Positions 34,620 through 46,012 of a stretch of DNA of 64,000 bases are shown in pieces (position 1 is the stretch's first letter; every line of letters begins with the position of its first letter). Where the stretch lies: positions 18,851,001 to 18,915,000 of the forward strand of contig OY756966.1 of assembly GCA_963580455.1 (NCBI GenBank), read 5' to 3'. This stretch comes from Euonymus europaeus. Taxonomy: Eukaryota > Streptophyta > Magnoliopsida > Celastrales > Celastraceae. The notes beneath the pieces were generated by a model. The model was given only the letters and a program-made list of their open reading frames with translations, had not been told where the DNA came from and made no database searches. A program made the translations under genes and the position numbers.

Positions 34620-35525
34620 GAGATAATGAGAACAAGAGAAAAGAGATGATAGGGGTAAAGATAATGAGCAAACAAGTGGAGGTAAATAAGTTCCTAGGAA
34701 TTTTTTTTTTTGTACCTAACCTGCCTTCAAGCAAAGGCTAGGAAGAAACACAAATTAAGCATTGAATTTCAAGATGTTTGAGTTGTTTAAACATGTTAAA
34801 ATCAATATTCCCCTCCTAGATGCTATCAAATGCATACCTTTCTATGTCAAGTTTCTCAACAACCTTTGTACGGTCAAAAGAAAGCTAAATGTTCGAGAAT
34901 GCCTTTATGGCATAGAAAGAAAGCTTCATTATTCAATTTAACACTATTTTTAAGTGTAAGGACCCCGGTTGCCCAACCATTTCTTGTTTGATAAGGAACC
35001 ATAGGGATGAGGAAGCCTTGCTAGACTTAGGACTTAGTGTTACTCTCATTATTAATGGACTCAGGTTCACTATACCTTTTCACTAATGACATCTAAACTC
35101 ATTCATCAATGGAATTTAAATAAACTCTCATGCGTGCCTTCTTGTACGACTAGTTTGATCCATCAAATTTTGGTATCTAATATGTTGATCTAGATTTCAT
35201 TGTAGACATTTGCTCTAATACTAATTGAGAATATGATATTACTTGCCAATATGTTACTCAATATTGGAAACAATACAGATCACCATAAATTTAATGGGGA
35301 AACCTTGACTAAGAGAAAATCTCGGGTCTATGAGCGAGCAGCCTATCTGAGCAATCCACTATGTGAAAAAAAGCTTACAGTCTATCACTGCCTACGACTT
35401 GATTTTAAAATTTGACTCAGTGTATACATTGACCAAACTCAACACACCAATGATGATTTGAAATTGCTCTTGCACCTTCAAGAGACTTTGAACTAAAGTA
35501 GGATCCAGGTAACTCTGAGGTAGCT
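34620..35525. other. No gene recognised
   Basis: Short frames only; mixed AT-rich sequence. Confidence 0.5.
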
Positions 35526-35527
35526 TG

Positions 35528-36072
35528 TTGAGGTTACCTTAAAATAGTTCAATCTTGCCTTTCTTCTTCCTCATATGCATCAGTCAAAGAAATACAAAGA
35601 ACAACACTCAAGCACAAAACTCACACTCTCATGAATAATACAGATTTTGAATGGCTCAAAGCTCACTGGCTCAAAGCTCACAAGCTCTATAATGCCCCGT
35701 TCTACAAAACTTTAATTTATAGGCCTGTAGTCGAAAATGCTACTTGTGCTACATCCTAAGCCTTAAAACAACTTAGTAATACATGTAAAATTGATCTCCA
35801 ACCAGTTTTGAAATAATTTAGATAAGTGTAAGATGGTCAACTATCAAATAAAGCCCATTGAATAACTTATTATGGCCCATTCAAAATACCAAATAATCAT
35901 TCCACTTCCAAAATCATATAATCATAATTAAATTAGCAACACACAACAAATTCTTCTTATCCTCGTTTTGCAAATTTTGCTTATTTAATAAAATCCAAAG
36001 TACTAACTACAACCGTGTAACATAATTATAATTCTTAGTTTATTATAAGCCAACAAAACCTAATTCCCAACA
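35528..36072 (-). repeat. Putative solo copia LTR, minus strand
   Basis: On the minus strand it starts TGTTGGGAATTAGG at 36072, contains the TATA-like TATAAATTAAAG, and has a candidate end TAACCTCAACA near 35528. No coding part, second LTR or target duplication was found. Confidence 0.45.
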
Positions 36073-36715
36073 CATGAGAATCATCTTCAAGGATCCAAAG
36101 TCATTCCATTGGTAGCTAAATCATCATAATCCTCAAAGAATTCATTACCTGCATCATGAAACAGATTGAGCCAAGGCCTAGCAAATAATACTTATGGCTG
36201 AATGTCTACAATATTAAATTCCAATGAGAGCAAACATCTAGCTTATGAACTTGTTCCATTTAATTCCTTTCCAATTTAAAAATCGTTGTCTAGTACTTGG
36301 TCCCTTAACCTTAGTAAACTGCAATAGAGCAATTGGTCGAGATTTTATTTAGTGTCTTATCGAAGAACACTTTCCATTCGATATACCTTTTCTTTTCCAA
36401 TTTACTTCAACGTCATTTTCCAATACACCCACTGTAGCAATTATATCGAGTTCATAAACATTTTCCTTTACGAGTCTTTTATTTAGTCTATGAAGTGCAA
36501 TGCATAACATAAAAGAATAGCAACCATAATATTCACAAATCATAACAGAATAGTCCACTTTTCACAAACATCGAATTAATCAAGTACTAGTCTCACCATA
36601 GCATTTCAATCAAATAAATATAATGTTATTTAAACATTCACCGAATAGTTTATTCCGTGACATAGGTGAGTATTACTTACCTTACCGCACTTTCGCAAAT
36701 TCCGATAGTTTAACT
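36073..36715. other. No gene recognised
   Basis: A 69-codon minus frame (36349-36558) has no similarity I can name. Confidence 0.5.
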
Positions 36716-39700
36716 CAATGTTCGAAAATTCGTGCTGGGCGCTAGCCGGGTGGTGGCTATGGCGATTAAGGGTAGTTCGTTGCCCTTACGCAGTGGATTG
36801 TATTGGTGGCTGCCTAGCCGATTGACTAGACGTGGACGGCGCCTTTGTTTTTTTTTGGCATGCCAACTCCAAAACGACGTATTTTTGGAGTTGGTTTTTT
36901 TTTAAAAAAAAAAAAAAAGTTGGCTTCACCCTTCATTGCTGCCTACTTCCCTCCATCTCTCACTCTATCAATGTGAAGTCTCAACTGATTCCCTCTGTCG
37001 CACACTTGCACACAACCCATCTCTAGTGCAGCGATGTTGAAGGCTGAAGCTTGCCTCCTATAAGAACTTTCGAATTGGTCTGTCATCATACTCATCCGCC
37101 ATCCGATCATCCCGATATCCATTCTCCATGGTACTGGCCGATCCTTGTAGCTTCTTTACTGTCTAATGTCTATTATCAGTATTATCATGTATTTATGTTA
37201 TTAACCGATCCTTAAAGCTTCTTTCTTGGATTAATTATTTACAGTAAATCAGCTCAGCGTCGACATTTGCTTCAAGAGTTCAAGGAGAATCCTCATTCCT
37301 CAATTAGTCAATTCTACTTCCCTTCTCCATATTGAGTGGTAACTTCTTTAAATTTCTACATTATTATAAATTTATAATTCCTTATTGAGTGCCTGAGTGG
37401 TAGCTTCTTTAAATTTCTGCATTATCTGTTACTGATTAGTGATTAATGAAGGCATGAAGCTCTAATTGCTTGGTTGATTATGCTTTGGGACTAGTTTGAA
37501 ATCCATATTTATTTTGTTATTTGCAGCCTATAAACAAAAAATAATTACTGATACCATGATTAATGGATTCGGCACTTGTTAATTGGCTAATTGTTATTGA
37601 TGCTTTGAAATTCGAATATATATTGATGATTGATAAAGTTAATCAATTATTGAATGATTGAATATGGTATTCTAAATCTCTGATTGATTAGATAATGGCC
37701 AGCACCAAGAACATTCAATCATCCTCTGCTGCCTCTGTGAGCGTTAATCAAGAAGGTGCTTCCGTGACCGACCATATTTTGAAACGAAAATCTAATGATA
37801 TTGGATAGGAGTATGCAATTTTGGCCGATGCAAATAAGGTGAAATGCAAGTTGTGTAACAAGATCATGTCTGGGGGAGCATATAGAGTGATAGAACACAT
37901 GGGCCACATACCCAAAACGTTCAAAGTGTCCATGGTCAACACCGGATGATCAAGCCAAGTGTAGGCAAGCAATTCATGATGCAAAGAGTAAGAAGAGAAG
38001 TAAGCAAAGGGAAGAGGCTTCAATGTTGTTAGAAGTGAATGTGCTCGAAGAAGGTGAACAAGATGAGTTTGAAGAAATTGTAGGAATGGGGGTGAGAAAA
38101 CCACCTCATAAAATAGGACTGATAGATCGGTATGCATCGACTATAAGCCCTCATTCTTCTTTGGAAGCACCCAACAAAACATTCGACAACAAAATATCAA
38201 TAAAGCACTTTTTAAAGAGAGAACTCAAGCGGTCCACCAATATGTGGCTAGGTGGGTTTATGAACCAAACATTCTATTCAATGTTATTGAAAACAATAGC
38301 TTCAAATTACTTGTTAAAGCTATTGTTCAATTTGGACCAGGTTACAAGCCTCCAAATCAATGGTAATTGAGGGAGCCACTATTGAAATGCGAGGTTGAGC
38401 GAACAAAAGAATTATTAAAGAAGCAAGAGGAGGAGTGGGCAACAAAAAATGGGTGCTCAATCATGACAGATGCATGGTCTAATAGAAAAAGGATGAGGCA
38501 CATACCGGTCAACATATTTTTGAATATGTGGACAAGTGCATTGACCAAGTGGGACAACAGAATATTGTGCAAGTAGTAACTGACAATGCAACCAACACCA
38601 TGGCTGCAACAAAGTTGTTAAAGGTCAAGCGCCCACGCATATTTTGGAGCTCATGTACAAATCACACCATCAATTTAATGCCCGAAGGCATAGGCAAGCT
38701 TCTGAAGTTCAAAAAAGTTATTGAACAAGGGAAGAACTTTACTATATTCATTTATGCTCATCACAAAACTTTGGCAATGATGAGATCATTTACAAAGATG
38801 GGGGACATTGTCCGGCCTGGAGTTACACGGTTTGCATCTTCTTTTCTCAGTTTGTAAAGTTTGGTGGAGAAAAAGGTTGCCTTAAAGGCAATGTTTAGTA
38901 GTGAGGCATGGGAGAAATGTAAATGGTCCAAGACAACAAAGGGAAAATTGGCCTATACAATGACAATGGCAATGGACTTAGGATTTTGGAACGGTGTGAT
39001 GATGTGCCTAAAGGTTTTTGGTCCTTTAGTGAGAGTGCTTCGCATAGTAAATGGAGACCAAAATCCATCCATGGGTTTTATATATTGAGAGTAATTATTC
39101 GTCGATCATTGAGATTATTAATGCAAAATTGAAGGATCAACTAGATACACCATTGCATGTGACGACTTACTTCTAAATTCTTTTTACTACTTCAAAGATT
39201 CGACTGTTGTACTTCGTAATGAAGTGACGAATGTGAATATTGGTTGTGTGGAGGTTTTCCATATAGATGATATTGATATGCAAAATCAAATTGTAAATGT
39301 TGAGTTGGTAAAATATAAAAAGAAGGAAGGTGCTTTTGGCAAGCAATTGACAATTAGAGGATGCATGAACAACGATGGAAACTATGATCCAGGTAACAAA
39401 GTAACAACTTTAACTTATGTATCTATTTAATTGAATAATTTTTTTGTCGTTCTATTTATTTTGAAAATTTCACATACTAAGTTGATAAGTTCTACACTTT
39501 GTTTTCTAGTTGCATGGTGGACAATGTATGGAAATCAAACACCAAATTTGCAAAGAATTGCAACAAGGATTCTTTCATTGAAAATAGTTCCTTCGAATGT
39601 GAAAGGAATTGGAGTGCTTTTGAAGGAGTTAGTAAATTTTTTATTTATTTATTTGTTTTATTTTGTTATTTTATTCCTCCCTGTTGCCTTGCCGCAAAGA

Positions 39701-40250
39701 AAAATAAATTATGGTTTCAAGTTTGAACTTGAAGTAAAATATTGACAAGGAAAATTTATACTTTTTACTCATGGGCTTGTAGTCTACTTTCTAATACTCC
39801 TTTTAGACCTTTTTAAAATTTTGTTTTTTTAGATACATACAAAGAAAAGGAATCAACTAGATGTCACTCGATTGAACAATCTAGTCTATGTCCAATTTAA
39901 TGTCAAGATTAGAAACAAGCACGAAAAAAAGACGGAGAAGAATATAGATGTGCTATTAGCAAATGATGCTAGTAATGCACAAGGGTGGATTGTAGATGGC
40001 AGCAATGATGATAAAGAAGAAGTCGATTTGGGCCAAGAAATGGATGAAGCAACCGGTCAGATTTCTAGTGATTTTCCACCACCCCAAAGAAGTTCTAGAC
40101 TAAGAGAACTTCATGAAGATATTTTGTTTTGGAAGATGAATAGGAGGAAAACAATAAGGTTGAATTTGAGTCTGATGATGATCAAGTGGTTGAGCTTTAT
40201 GGGGAGGAGGAGTTGGATTCATAGTCTCATAGACTTATCATTTATCTAGT
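36716..40250 (+). mobile_element. Degenerate hAT transposon
   Basis: The left end CAATGTTCGAAAATTCGTGC followed by TGGGCGCTAGCCGGG resembles plant hAT termini of the GGCGCCTAG-rich type. A broken hAT transposase follows. A matching right terminus was not found before the neighbouring MITE, so the right boundary is only the end of coding text. Confidence 0.65.
37694..40249 (+). pseudogene. hAT transposase (BED finger, DUF659, dimerisation region), broken
   Basis: Starting at ATG 37694, a BED-finger-like KVKCKLCNKIMSGGAYRV leads to HMGHIPK. Next comes a DUF659-type segment with WATKNGCSIMTDAWSNRKR, then CIDQVGQQNIVQVVTDNATN with TNHTINLMPEGIGK (38528-38720). After further breaks, VAWWTMYGNQTPNLQRIATR (about 39510) matches the hAT C-terminal dimerisation region, and a charged tail runs to 40249. 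Stops occur soon after the start and repeatedly afterwards. A deletion joins HIPVNIF directly to the CIDQV region in another frame. Cut-and-paste transposase, inactive. Confidence 0.85.
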
Positions 40251-40592
40251 TATTCACTTATTTTGTTATAATGTGTATTTTGACTATTTGTTTATTTGAC
40301 TATTTGAGTATTTTTGGACGACTGGATGCTGTTTGCATTGCCATTGTTTATTGTTTTTGCATTGGCCATTGAGTCATTGACTATTTGTGGAAGCTATTTG
40401 CTATTTGTGGAAGCATGGAAGGTATTCTAGGATTGCGAAATTTGAGGAGGATGATTGTTATTTGTGGAAGATGATTGTTGTTTGCCATTTAGTCATTGAA
40501 TAATGTGTGTTTGCAATTTGTGGAAGCATGGAAGCTATTTGTTTTTTTTTTTTTTTGAACTTTGAATCCTCATACGTCCCTTATATTATTTT

Positions 40593-41357
40593 CAATGTTT
40601 TTAAACCCGGACCGGCGAACGACCTAGTGTGCTCACCGGTTTCCGATCTGACCGGTGGCTTGAAAAAAGTATCAAATTTATTTTATATAGGAATTCGTTT
40701 TAAATCAATTATATTAGAAAAAATAAATTTATAATATATGGCCAACAACTGGATTCCTCCATCTTTATTGCTACAAGTTTTAAGGCATCACAGTTGGATT
40801 CCTCTGTCTCTATGGTACAAGGCATCATTATTTTATTTTATTTTTTGATAAAAAAATATCATTAAATATTGCTACTTTGCTAGGGTCTTCCCTTTTACTC
40901 CTCTCCAGATTCCTTCGAGCTTGGTCGTCTTCTTAAACTCGTCATGTGCTACCTGTGTTAACTGATCTTTGTTAGGCGCAGGAAGATGGAGGAGAAGATA
41001 ATCGAAGACAAGCCGTGTCGCCAAGTATGATTGTTGGGTCAGTAGGTCACGCCATTATTGATCTATTCTCTGGCTCATTGCAATTTTCTCTCTGATTCGT
41101 TTTCTAGCTCAAGCTCGACCTTCTCTGCCTTGCGAAGGTGCAAAATCTAATTCTTTACCTCAATAGTCCGATCCGATTTCAAGGATAGGGCCACAAGGGT
41201 GATGGATGGAAGAGGGGAGACTGCAAAATCGTGTAGCTTTAGAAAATTTATGCTTTTTTTGTCTAGAGTAGATAATACCGGTTTTAATACCAACAATCGG
41301 ACCGGACGAGAGGCCGGGTGCCGGTTCGATCGGTCCGGTCCTATTTTGAAAACATTG
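40593..41357. mobile_element. Non-autonomous hAT element (MITE) with perfect 8-bp TSD
   Basis: Termini are CAATGTTTTTAAACCCGGAC at the left and, as reverse complement of the right end, CAATGTTTTCAAAATAGGAC. The flanking ATTATTTT at 40585-40592 is repeated exactly at 41358-41365, the 8-bp target duplication of the hAT superfamily. The 765-bp interior has no transposase. It sits just downstream of the degenerate hAT transposase and shares the CAATGTTC/TTT opening. Confidence 0.92.
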
Positions 41358-41365
41358 ATTATTTT

Positions 41366-41750
41366 TTCTTAAATTGGTGTTAGTTCCGTTGTGTACTTGT
41401 GTTTCACTGCAATGGTTTTCCACTTTTCTTGCATAGAGACTTCAGGTTTGTTTTTTCCTTATATCAATTTTTTTTTGAAATAGTAAAATTTAAAGGAAGG
41501 CTTAAAAAAACAACCACAACATTTCCTCAAATCTGCATTACAAGTTGTGTTCTGAGGAATCTGCTAGGCTCCCTGTTGCCGCCTGCCATTACTCATTTAA
41601 CCTTGGACAATTTTAATCTAACATCTAAAATTCCTAATAAATTTATCTCAATTTCGATTTTGGCGATTCTTGCGCCCATAATATTTAAATTCTATTTAAC
41701 ACATATTATTCCACACATGTGAAAATCGTAAAAATTACCACATATGTCAC
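41366..41750. other. No gene recognised
   Basis: AT-rich; probably overlaps the undefined end of the minus-strand copia LTR that follows. Confidence 0.4.
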
Positions 41751-42211
41751 TTTGCCCTATCTAATAAGCTATTTACCTACTCAGAGTGTTACAAGCTCTA
41801 AACACTAAATTCTTCACAAAATCTTCAATCAATGGAACTCCATGGGAATGTGCTTTATATGAATGTCTCAATCTCCTTCTGATAGTTGTGAATATCGATC
41901 AAGAGGTTATCTAGAAGATAACAGCTGCACTGGATTAATATAAGAATGAACATACATATATTCAATCAAGAAAAGTTAGTTCTTATCCAACAACTACTAT
42001 ATAAGATAATATCCATATTAAGTTTATGTGCATAAAAACATTTTTCACATCAATACAGATGTAGAGTTCAACTGACATACAAATTTTCAATTATCATATT
42101 TGATTCAAGGTAACATCTAGAGCCTACCAGCAGTCTACCTCGAAGCTACTTTAGTTGAACATTTTAACCTTTCACATAAGTGTCACTCAGTTTGGGATTG
42201 TAATCCCAACA
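41750..42211 (-). repeat. Copia LTR, minus strand, with polypurine tract
   Basis: On the minus strand AAGGCGGGGAT (42213-42223) precedes TGTTGGGATTACAATCCCA, a very common copia LTR opening that forms a short palindrome. The left boundary (LTR 3' end) could not be set. The internal region of this element is gone, replaced by the next LTR at 42258. Confidence 0.6.
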
Positions 42212-42257
42212 ATCCCCGCCTTGAAACTTGTGTGATCAAAACACCTGCATATTGACA

Positions 42258-42929
42258 TGTGTATTTTTGTACCACATCTAGTTGCATATTTTCAATCACA
42301 ATTATCCCATTTTCATAGAGATTGAGTTGATATTGCATGTTTTTCTTCTAATTTTGTTGTAGGGGAGTTAGAGTGAATTCGTAGCTGAGTTGGAGCACCT
42401 TTGGAGGGGAATCAATTCATATTTTGAGCAAAACAATATTTGAGCTCCCAATAGATGCCCAATCTGAGATCGATCATGCAAGACACATGGGAATTCTACT
42501 GATTGTGAAGGAAACCTACTTTGATTGGGTTTTTAGTGCTGAAAATGTCCATCATTGACTGCCATCAAACATGATTAGTTTAGGATTAATAATGTGTTGT
42601 TGCCACAATCCATGTTTCAACATAGTTAAATGAAGAATAACCTTAGAACCAGAATTGTTATTGTTGCTTAATCTTTATATATTAGTAATTGGATTGCTTG
42701 GTAATATCATACCCTAGTTCCTTCTCTCAATGAATTTTTCACTCATTTATTTGCCTACTTGTTCATTACTCGTAAATCATCAATCGCCTTTAATTTAGTT
42801 GCTATTTACATTAGTTACAAGTTTGGTAGAATATTGATTTCAACTTTTCTCTTTGGGATCAACCCCGTATTTACACTTTTTGTGCTACTAATGTACACTT
42901 GTGCAATTGCAAGTATTTTTATATTAAGT
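42258..42929 (+). repeat. Athila-like gypsy 5' LTR
   Basis: It starts TGTGTATTTTTGTACCAC and ends TTAAGTT, followed by TTTGGCACTGTTGTCGAAGA (from 42931), a worn version of the TTTGGCGCCGTTGCCGGGG region found after the LTR in Athila-type elements. Gag follows directly. Confidence 0.6.
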
Positions 42930-43004
42930 TTTTGGCACTGTTGTCGAAGACTTGTTTAAGTCTAATTTTGTATTTAAATTTCTTCCTTTTTGATTTCAAA
43001 TTGC

Positions 43005-43758
43005 ATGCCAGGAAGAAAATATTTGAAAGGAGATTTGCAATCTTACATTGATGACATCGAATGAATCTTAAGGAATAAGAAGCAAGGTGACGCAAGTGGC
43101 GAAGAAAAGTTTTTAGAAACAAAAGAAATGGCAACGATTGTTCCAGTTGAAACAATGGGCGATCTTAACATCCTCACCATTCTGCAATCTACCTCATACA
43201 TAACACTTCCTGTGGCAGGTAGAAATTATGGACTCAAATTCATTCACTTAAATATATTGCCCTTTTTTCATGGTCTCAACTCTGAAAACCCTTTAAATCA
43301 TATTTGTGAACTTTTCACTATGATTTCTAGCATGTCCTTGACTACAGAAGTTACTGAGGAGCACTTGAAGATTCCCTTATACACTGAAGGATAAAGCAAA
43401 GTTATGGTTGAACAATCTAGGATCTGATTCTCTTAATTCATGGACTAAAATTCAAAACAAATTTCTAGAGAAATTATTCTCAACACAATAAACTAACGCT
43501 TTACAAGACAAGATCATGCACTTCGAGTGATTACATGATGAATCCTTTTTAGAGTCATGAGAAATGTTTAATAATCTTGTAACTCAATGTGCTCCTCATT
43601 CATTGTCTGTATTAGTGTTCATGCCTATATTTTATAAGGCACTAACAGTTTCTAGTAAGGTTGCAGTTAATAATTATGTAGGAGGATCAATCAGAAACAA
43701 AACTACAATAGAATGTAACACTTTATTTGATGATTCAGCCATTGAAAATCAACACACT
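43005..43758 (+). pseudogene. Gypsy gag (Retrotrans_gag), degenerate
   Basis: The plus strand starts MPGRKYLKGDLQSYIDDIE, then ETMGDLNILTILQSTSYITL, FHGLNSENPLNHICELFTMI and, after frameshifts, EMFNNLVTQCAPHSLSVLVF. This is the capsid-region gag of Athila-like Ty3/gypsy elements. Stops and frameshifts are present. The frame is cut at about 43758, where another LTR begins. Confidence 0.75.
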
Positions 43759-44297
43759 TGTAGTACCCAATTTTTGTTCGGGTTGGACCTATTAAATCAA
43801 AATTATTGTAAGGGAAAGCCCAAATTAGTTTTGAATAAACTTCATTCCCACAAGCCCAATAAATTAAGCACAAAAGAACAATAAATAAATAAATAAATAG
43901 GAAAATAAGGAAAGAATTCAGTTGAGATTATTTATCCCTTTTCCTTAGTCTCCTTTTTCTCCTCAAACTCTTCTTCTCAATCCTAATCTTACTAACTTGA
44001 TCCCTTTCGATTCATCTTTATCCAACCTTCTTCACCTATAAATACAACTCATTTCCATCACTTAAGAGGGGGAGACGAGCCGCCCACCTGAGCTCGGGAC
44101 CCATACTACCCGACTCTTCTTTATTCCTCATTCCCATCACAAACTATCACCACCAGTCATTTCCCCTCTTCATCATTCCCCCATCAGCCGCCACTTTCTT
44201 CTTCTTCCATTTACTCGTAACCCTCTCCACTATCTCACCATAATTTCTCTTGCTCAAGCCACCTATCACCTACCCTTACCAAATCGCCAAATCATCA
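43759..44297 (+). repeat. Tat-like LTR start fragment
   Basis: It opens TGTAGTACCCAATTTTTGTT, close to the LTR start at 30773 (TGTTGTATCCCAATTTTTGT). It is interrupted at 44298 by the next retrotransposon and probably resumes at 51050. Its 3' end was not found there. Confidence 0.5.
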
Positions 44298-44673
44298 TGT
44301 GGGGCCATATATCAGAGGTCCACGTGGCAAAGGAAGATGAGGCGAAAATGAACTTCAGAAGAAAAAGGGAGGAGAGGTTCTGAGGGATGGAGTTGGCCGA
44401 ACTCATATACTTTGGAGTTCGGCCATATGCCATTTGGCCGAACCCTCCATTAGGGAAACATTGGCTTATTTCTTTGTACAAATGGGGAGATGGCCGATCT
44501 CTCTTTAATAAATGAAGAATTAATACAGTTGTAGGTTGGTCCAGTCCCATAGATGGGTGATGTAATTACTATGTACCGGATCCCCTATAAATAAGGAGAT
44601 ACGAAATAGAGAAGGGGCTTCTGATTGAAAAAAAAGATTAAGTGTGTACTTGGGTTATTTTTTAGACACTACA
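44298..44673 (+). repeat. 5' LTR (376 bp)
   Basis: It starts TGTGGGGCCATATATCAGAG and ends GACACTACA. A TATA box, TATAAATA, lies at 44586-44593. Confidence 0.95.
44586..44593 (+). promoter_or_regulatory. LTR TATA box
   Basis: TATAAATA about 80 bp before the LTR end. The same box is at 50956-50963 in the 3' LTR. Confidence 0.7.
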
Positions 44674-44693
44674 TTTGGCGACCACAGTGGGAG
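44674..44693 (+). other. Primer binding site
   Basis: TTTGGCGACCACAGTGGGAG directly follows the LTR CA end. It resembles the TGGCGAC-type primer sites of Tat-like elements. The pairing tRNA was not identified. Confidence 0.6.
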
Positions 44694-44723
44694 ACGATAG
44701 CAGATCCACGTTACGAAGAAAGA

Positions 44724-45776
44724 ATGGCAGCGATTAGGTTAGAAGCAGCCGGGCAAAATGATTCCCGAAACCTTCTTCAGGAGGAGGAAATACCTCGGGA
44801 CGAGCTGGAGAATGTCGCAATTCGCCCCGCTGCCGAAGAAGTGGAGGATGAGATTCAAAGGACAACCCGCTACCTCGAGACGTTGAAACGAGATTTGGCG
44901 GTCGTCAACCAGAAGGGGAAACGCCCAATGGGCAGTCCTCCAAAAAAATCCATAGGGATGGAGAGGGTAGCTCCACAGATGGAGAGGAGGTACTCTCCAG
45001 ATCGACACTCCACCACCAGGAAGGAGTATGAAAAACGTGAACGCGGACGATACTTGGAGGATGACCGTTATTCGAATCGTGCAGACAGTCATGAAAGGCC
45101 TAGAGAAGTGAAGTACCAAAAAACGAACGAGGAGCCTGACGCACGAAGGGCTGATCTTATCTATGGAGCTCAGGAGCGAGCCATGAAGGCATTAGATGAA
45201 ATGACTTCATCCCCATTCACCAGAGAAATTAGAAAAAGTGAAGTTCCGAGAAGATTGGTGCTACCAGCCTTCGAACATTACAATGGCCGAACGGATCCAG
45301 TTGTCCATTTGGACCATTACATGAGAAAAATGATCCTATGGGTCGGGGAGGAGGCCATCCTGTGCAAGGTCTTCCCCTCATCCTTGGGGCCTGTTGCCGC
45401 CCGACGGTTCCATCATTTGGCGCCGAACTCAGTGTCAACCTGGAGGGGTTTGGCCAAGCAATTTATAAATCGATTTATTGCGGGGAGTCATGAGCCGAAG
45501 ACCCTGAGCAACCTCCTCACAATGCAGCCAGATTGTCGAGAGTCTATGACCGACTACCTTGCCAGATATCTGGAACTGTGCGCCGAGGTAGACGGGTGTG
45601 ATGATCACATGACAACATCCTCTTTTAAATTGGGATTTCCAAGCGGAAGTAGACTGAAAGAATCACTGACTCTGTATGAGCCAAACTCAATCGAGACCCT
45701 GCAGGATCGGGTGAGAAGATACTCTAAAGTAGAAGCAAAGGAAGAAGTTGGGAAGGGGTTTACTAAAAAACCTTAA
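44724..45776 (+). CDS. Gag polyprotein of the non-autonomous retrotransposon
   Basis: From ATG 44724 (MAAIRLEAAGQ), about 350 codons are open. The frame is also open upstream to 44625 within the LTR, but a start after the primer site is the natural choice. The first half is charged and low in complexity (for example KYQKTNEEPDARRADLIYGA). The second half is the Retrotrans_gag capsid region: RRLVLPAFEHYNGRTDPVVH, then FHHLAPNSVSTWRGLAKQFI, then MTDYLARYLELCAEVDGCDD. The last residues KGFTKKP and the stop come from the first unit of the 107-bp repeat, so the zinc knuckle and everything downstream are lost. It could make a truncated capsid protein that relies on a partner element for enzymes. 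Confidence 0.8.
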   Translation: MAAIRLEAAGQNDSRNLLQEEEIPRDELENVAIRPAAEEVEDEIQRTTRYLETLKRDLAVVNQKGKRPMGSPPKKSIGMERVAPQMERRYSPDRHSTTRKEYEKRERGRYLEDDRYSNRADSHERPREVKYQKTNEEPDARRADLIYGAQERAMKALDEMTSSPFTREIRKSEVPRRLVLPAFEHYNGRTDPVVHLDHYMRKMILWVGEEAILCKVFPSSLGPVAARRFHHLAPNSVSTWRGLAKQFINRFIAGSHEPKTLSNLLTMQPDCRESMTDYLARYLELCAEVDGCDDHMTTSSFKLGFPSGSRLKESLTLYEPNSIETLQDRVRRYSKVEAKEEVGKGFTKKP

Positions 45777-46012
45777 GGGTTTTCCTCAAAAAATGAGGTT
45801 TGGGTCGTCAGATCAGCCTCCAGGATGTGGACCTAAAAAATTCCTAGTGACTTCCCTGCAAGGGGTTTACTAAAAAACCTTAAGGGTTTTCCTCAAAAAA
45901 TGAGGTTTGGGTCCTCAGATCAGCCTTCAGGCTGCGGACCTAAAAAAAGTCCTAGTGACTTCCCTGCAAGGGGTTTACTAAAAAATCTTAAGGGTTTTCC
46001 TCAAAAACCAAA
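45755..46012 (+). repeat. 107-bp tandem repeat, array A (2.4 units)
   Basis: Units start GGGGTTTACTAAAAAA at 45755, 45862 and 45970. Each contains CTTAAGGGTTTTCCTC, ATGAGGTTTGGGTC and GTCCTAGTGACTTCCCTGCA. The array ends abruptly in gene-like sequence at about 46012. Confidence 0.95.

Noticed and set aside
44739..45119. 126-aa minus-strand frame opposite gag
   Set aside because: Shadow of the gag coding sequence with no family similarity.
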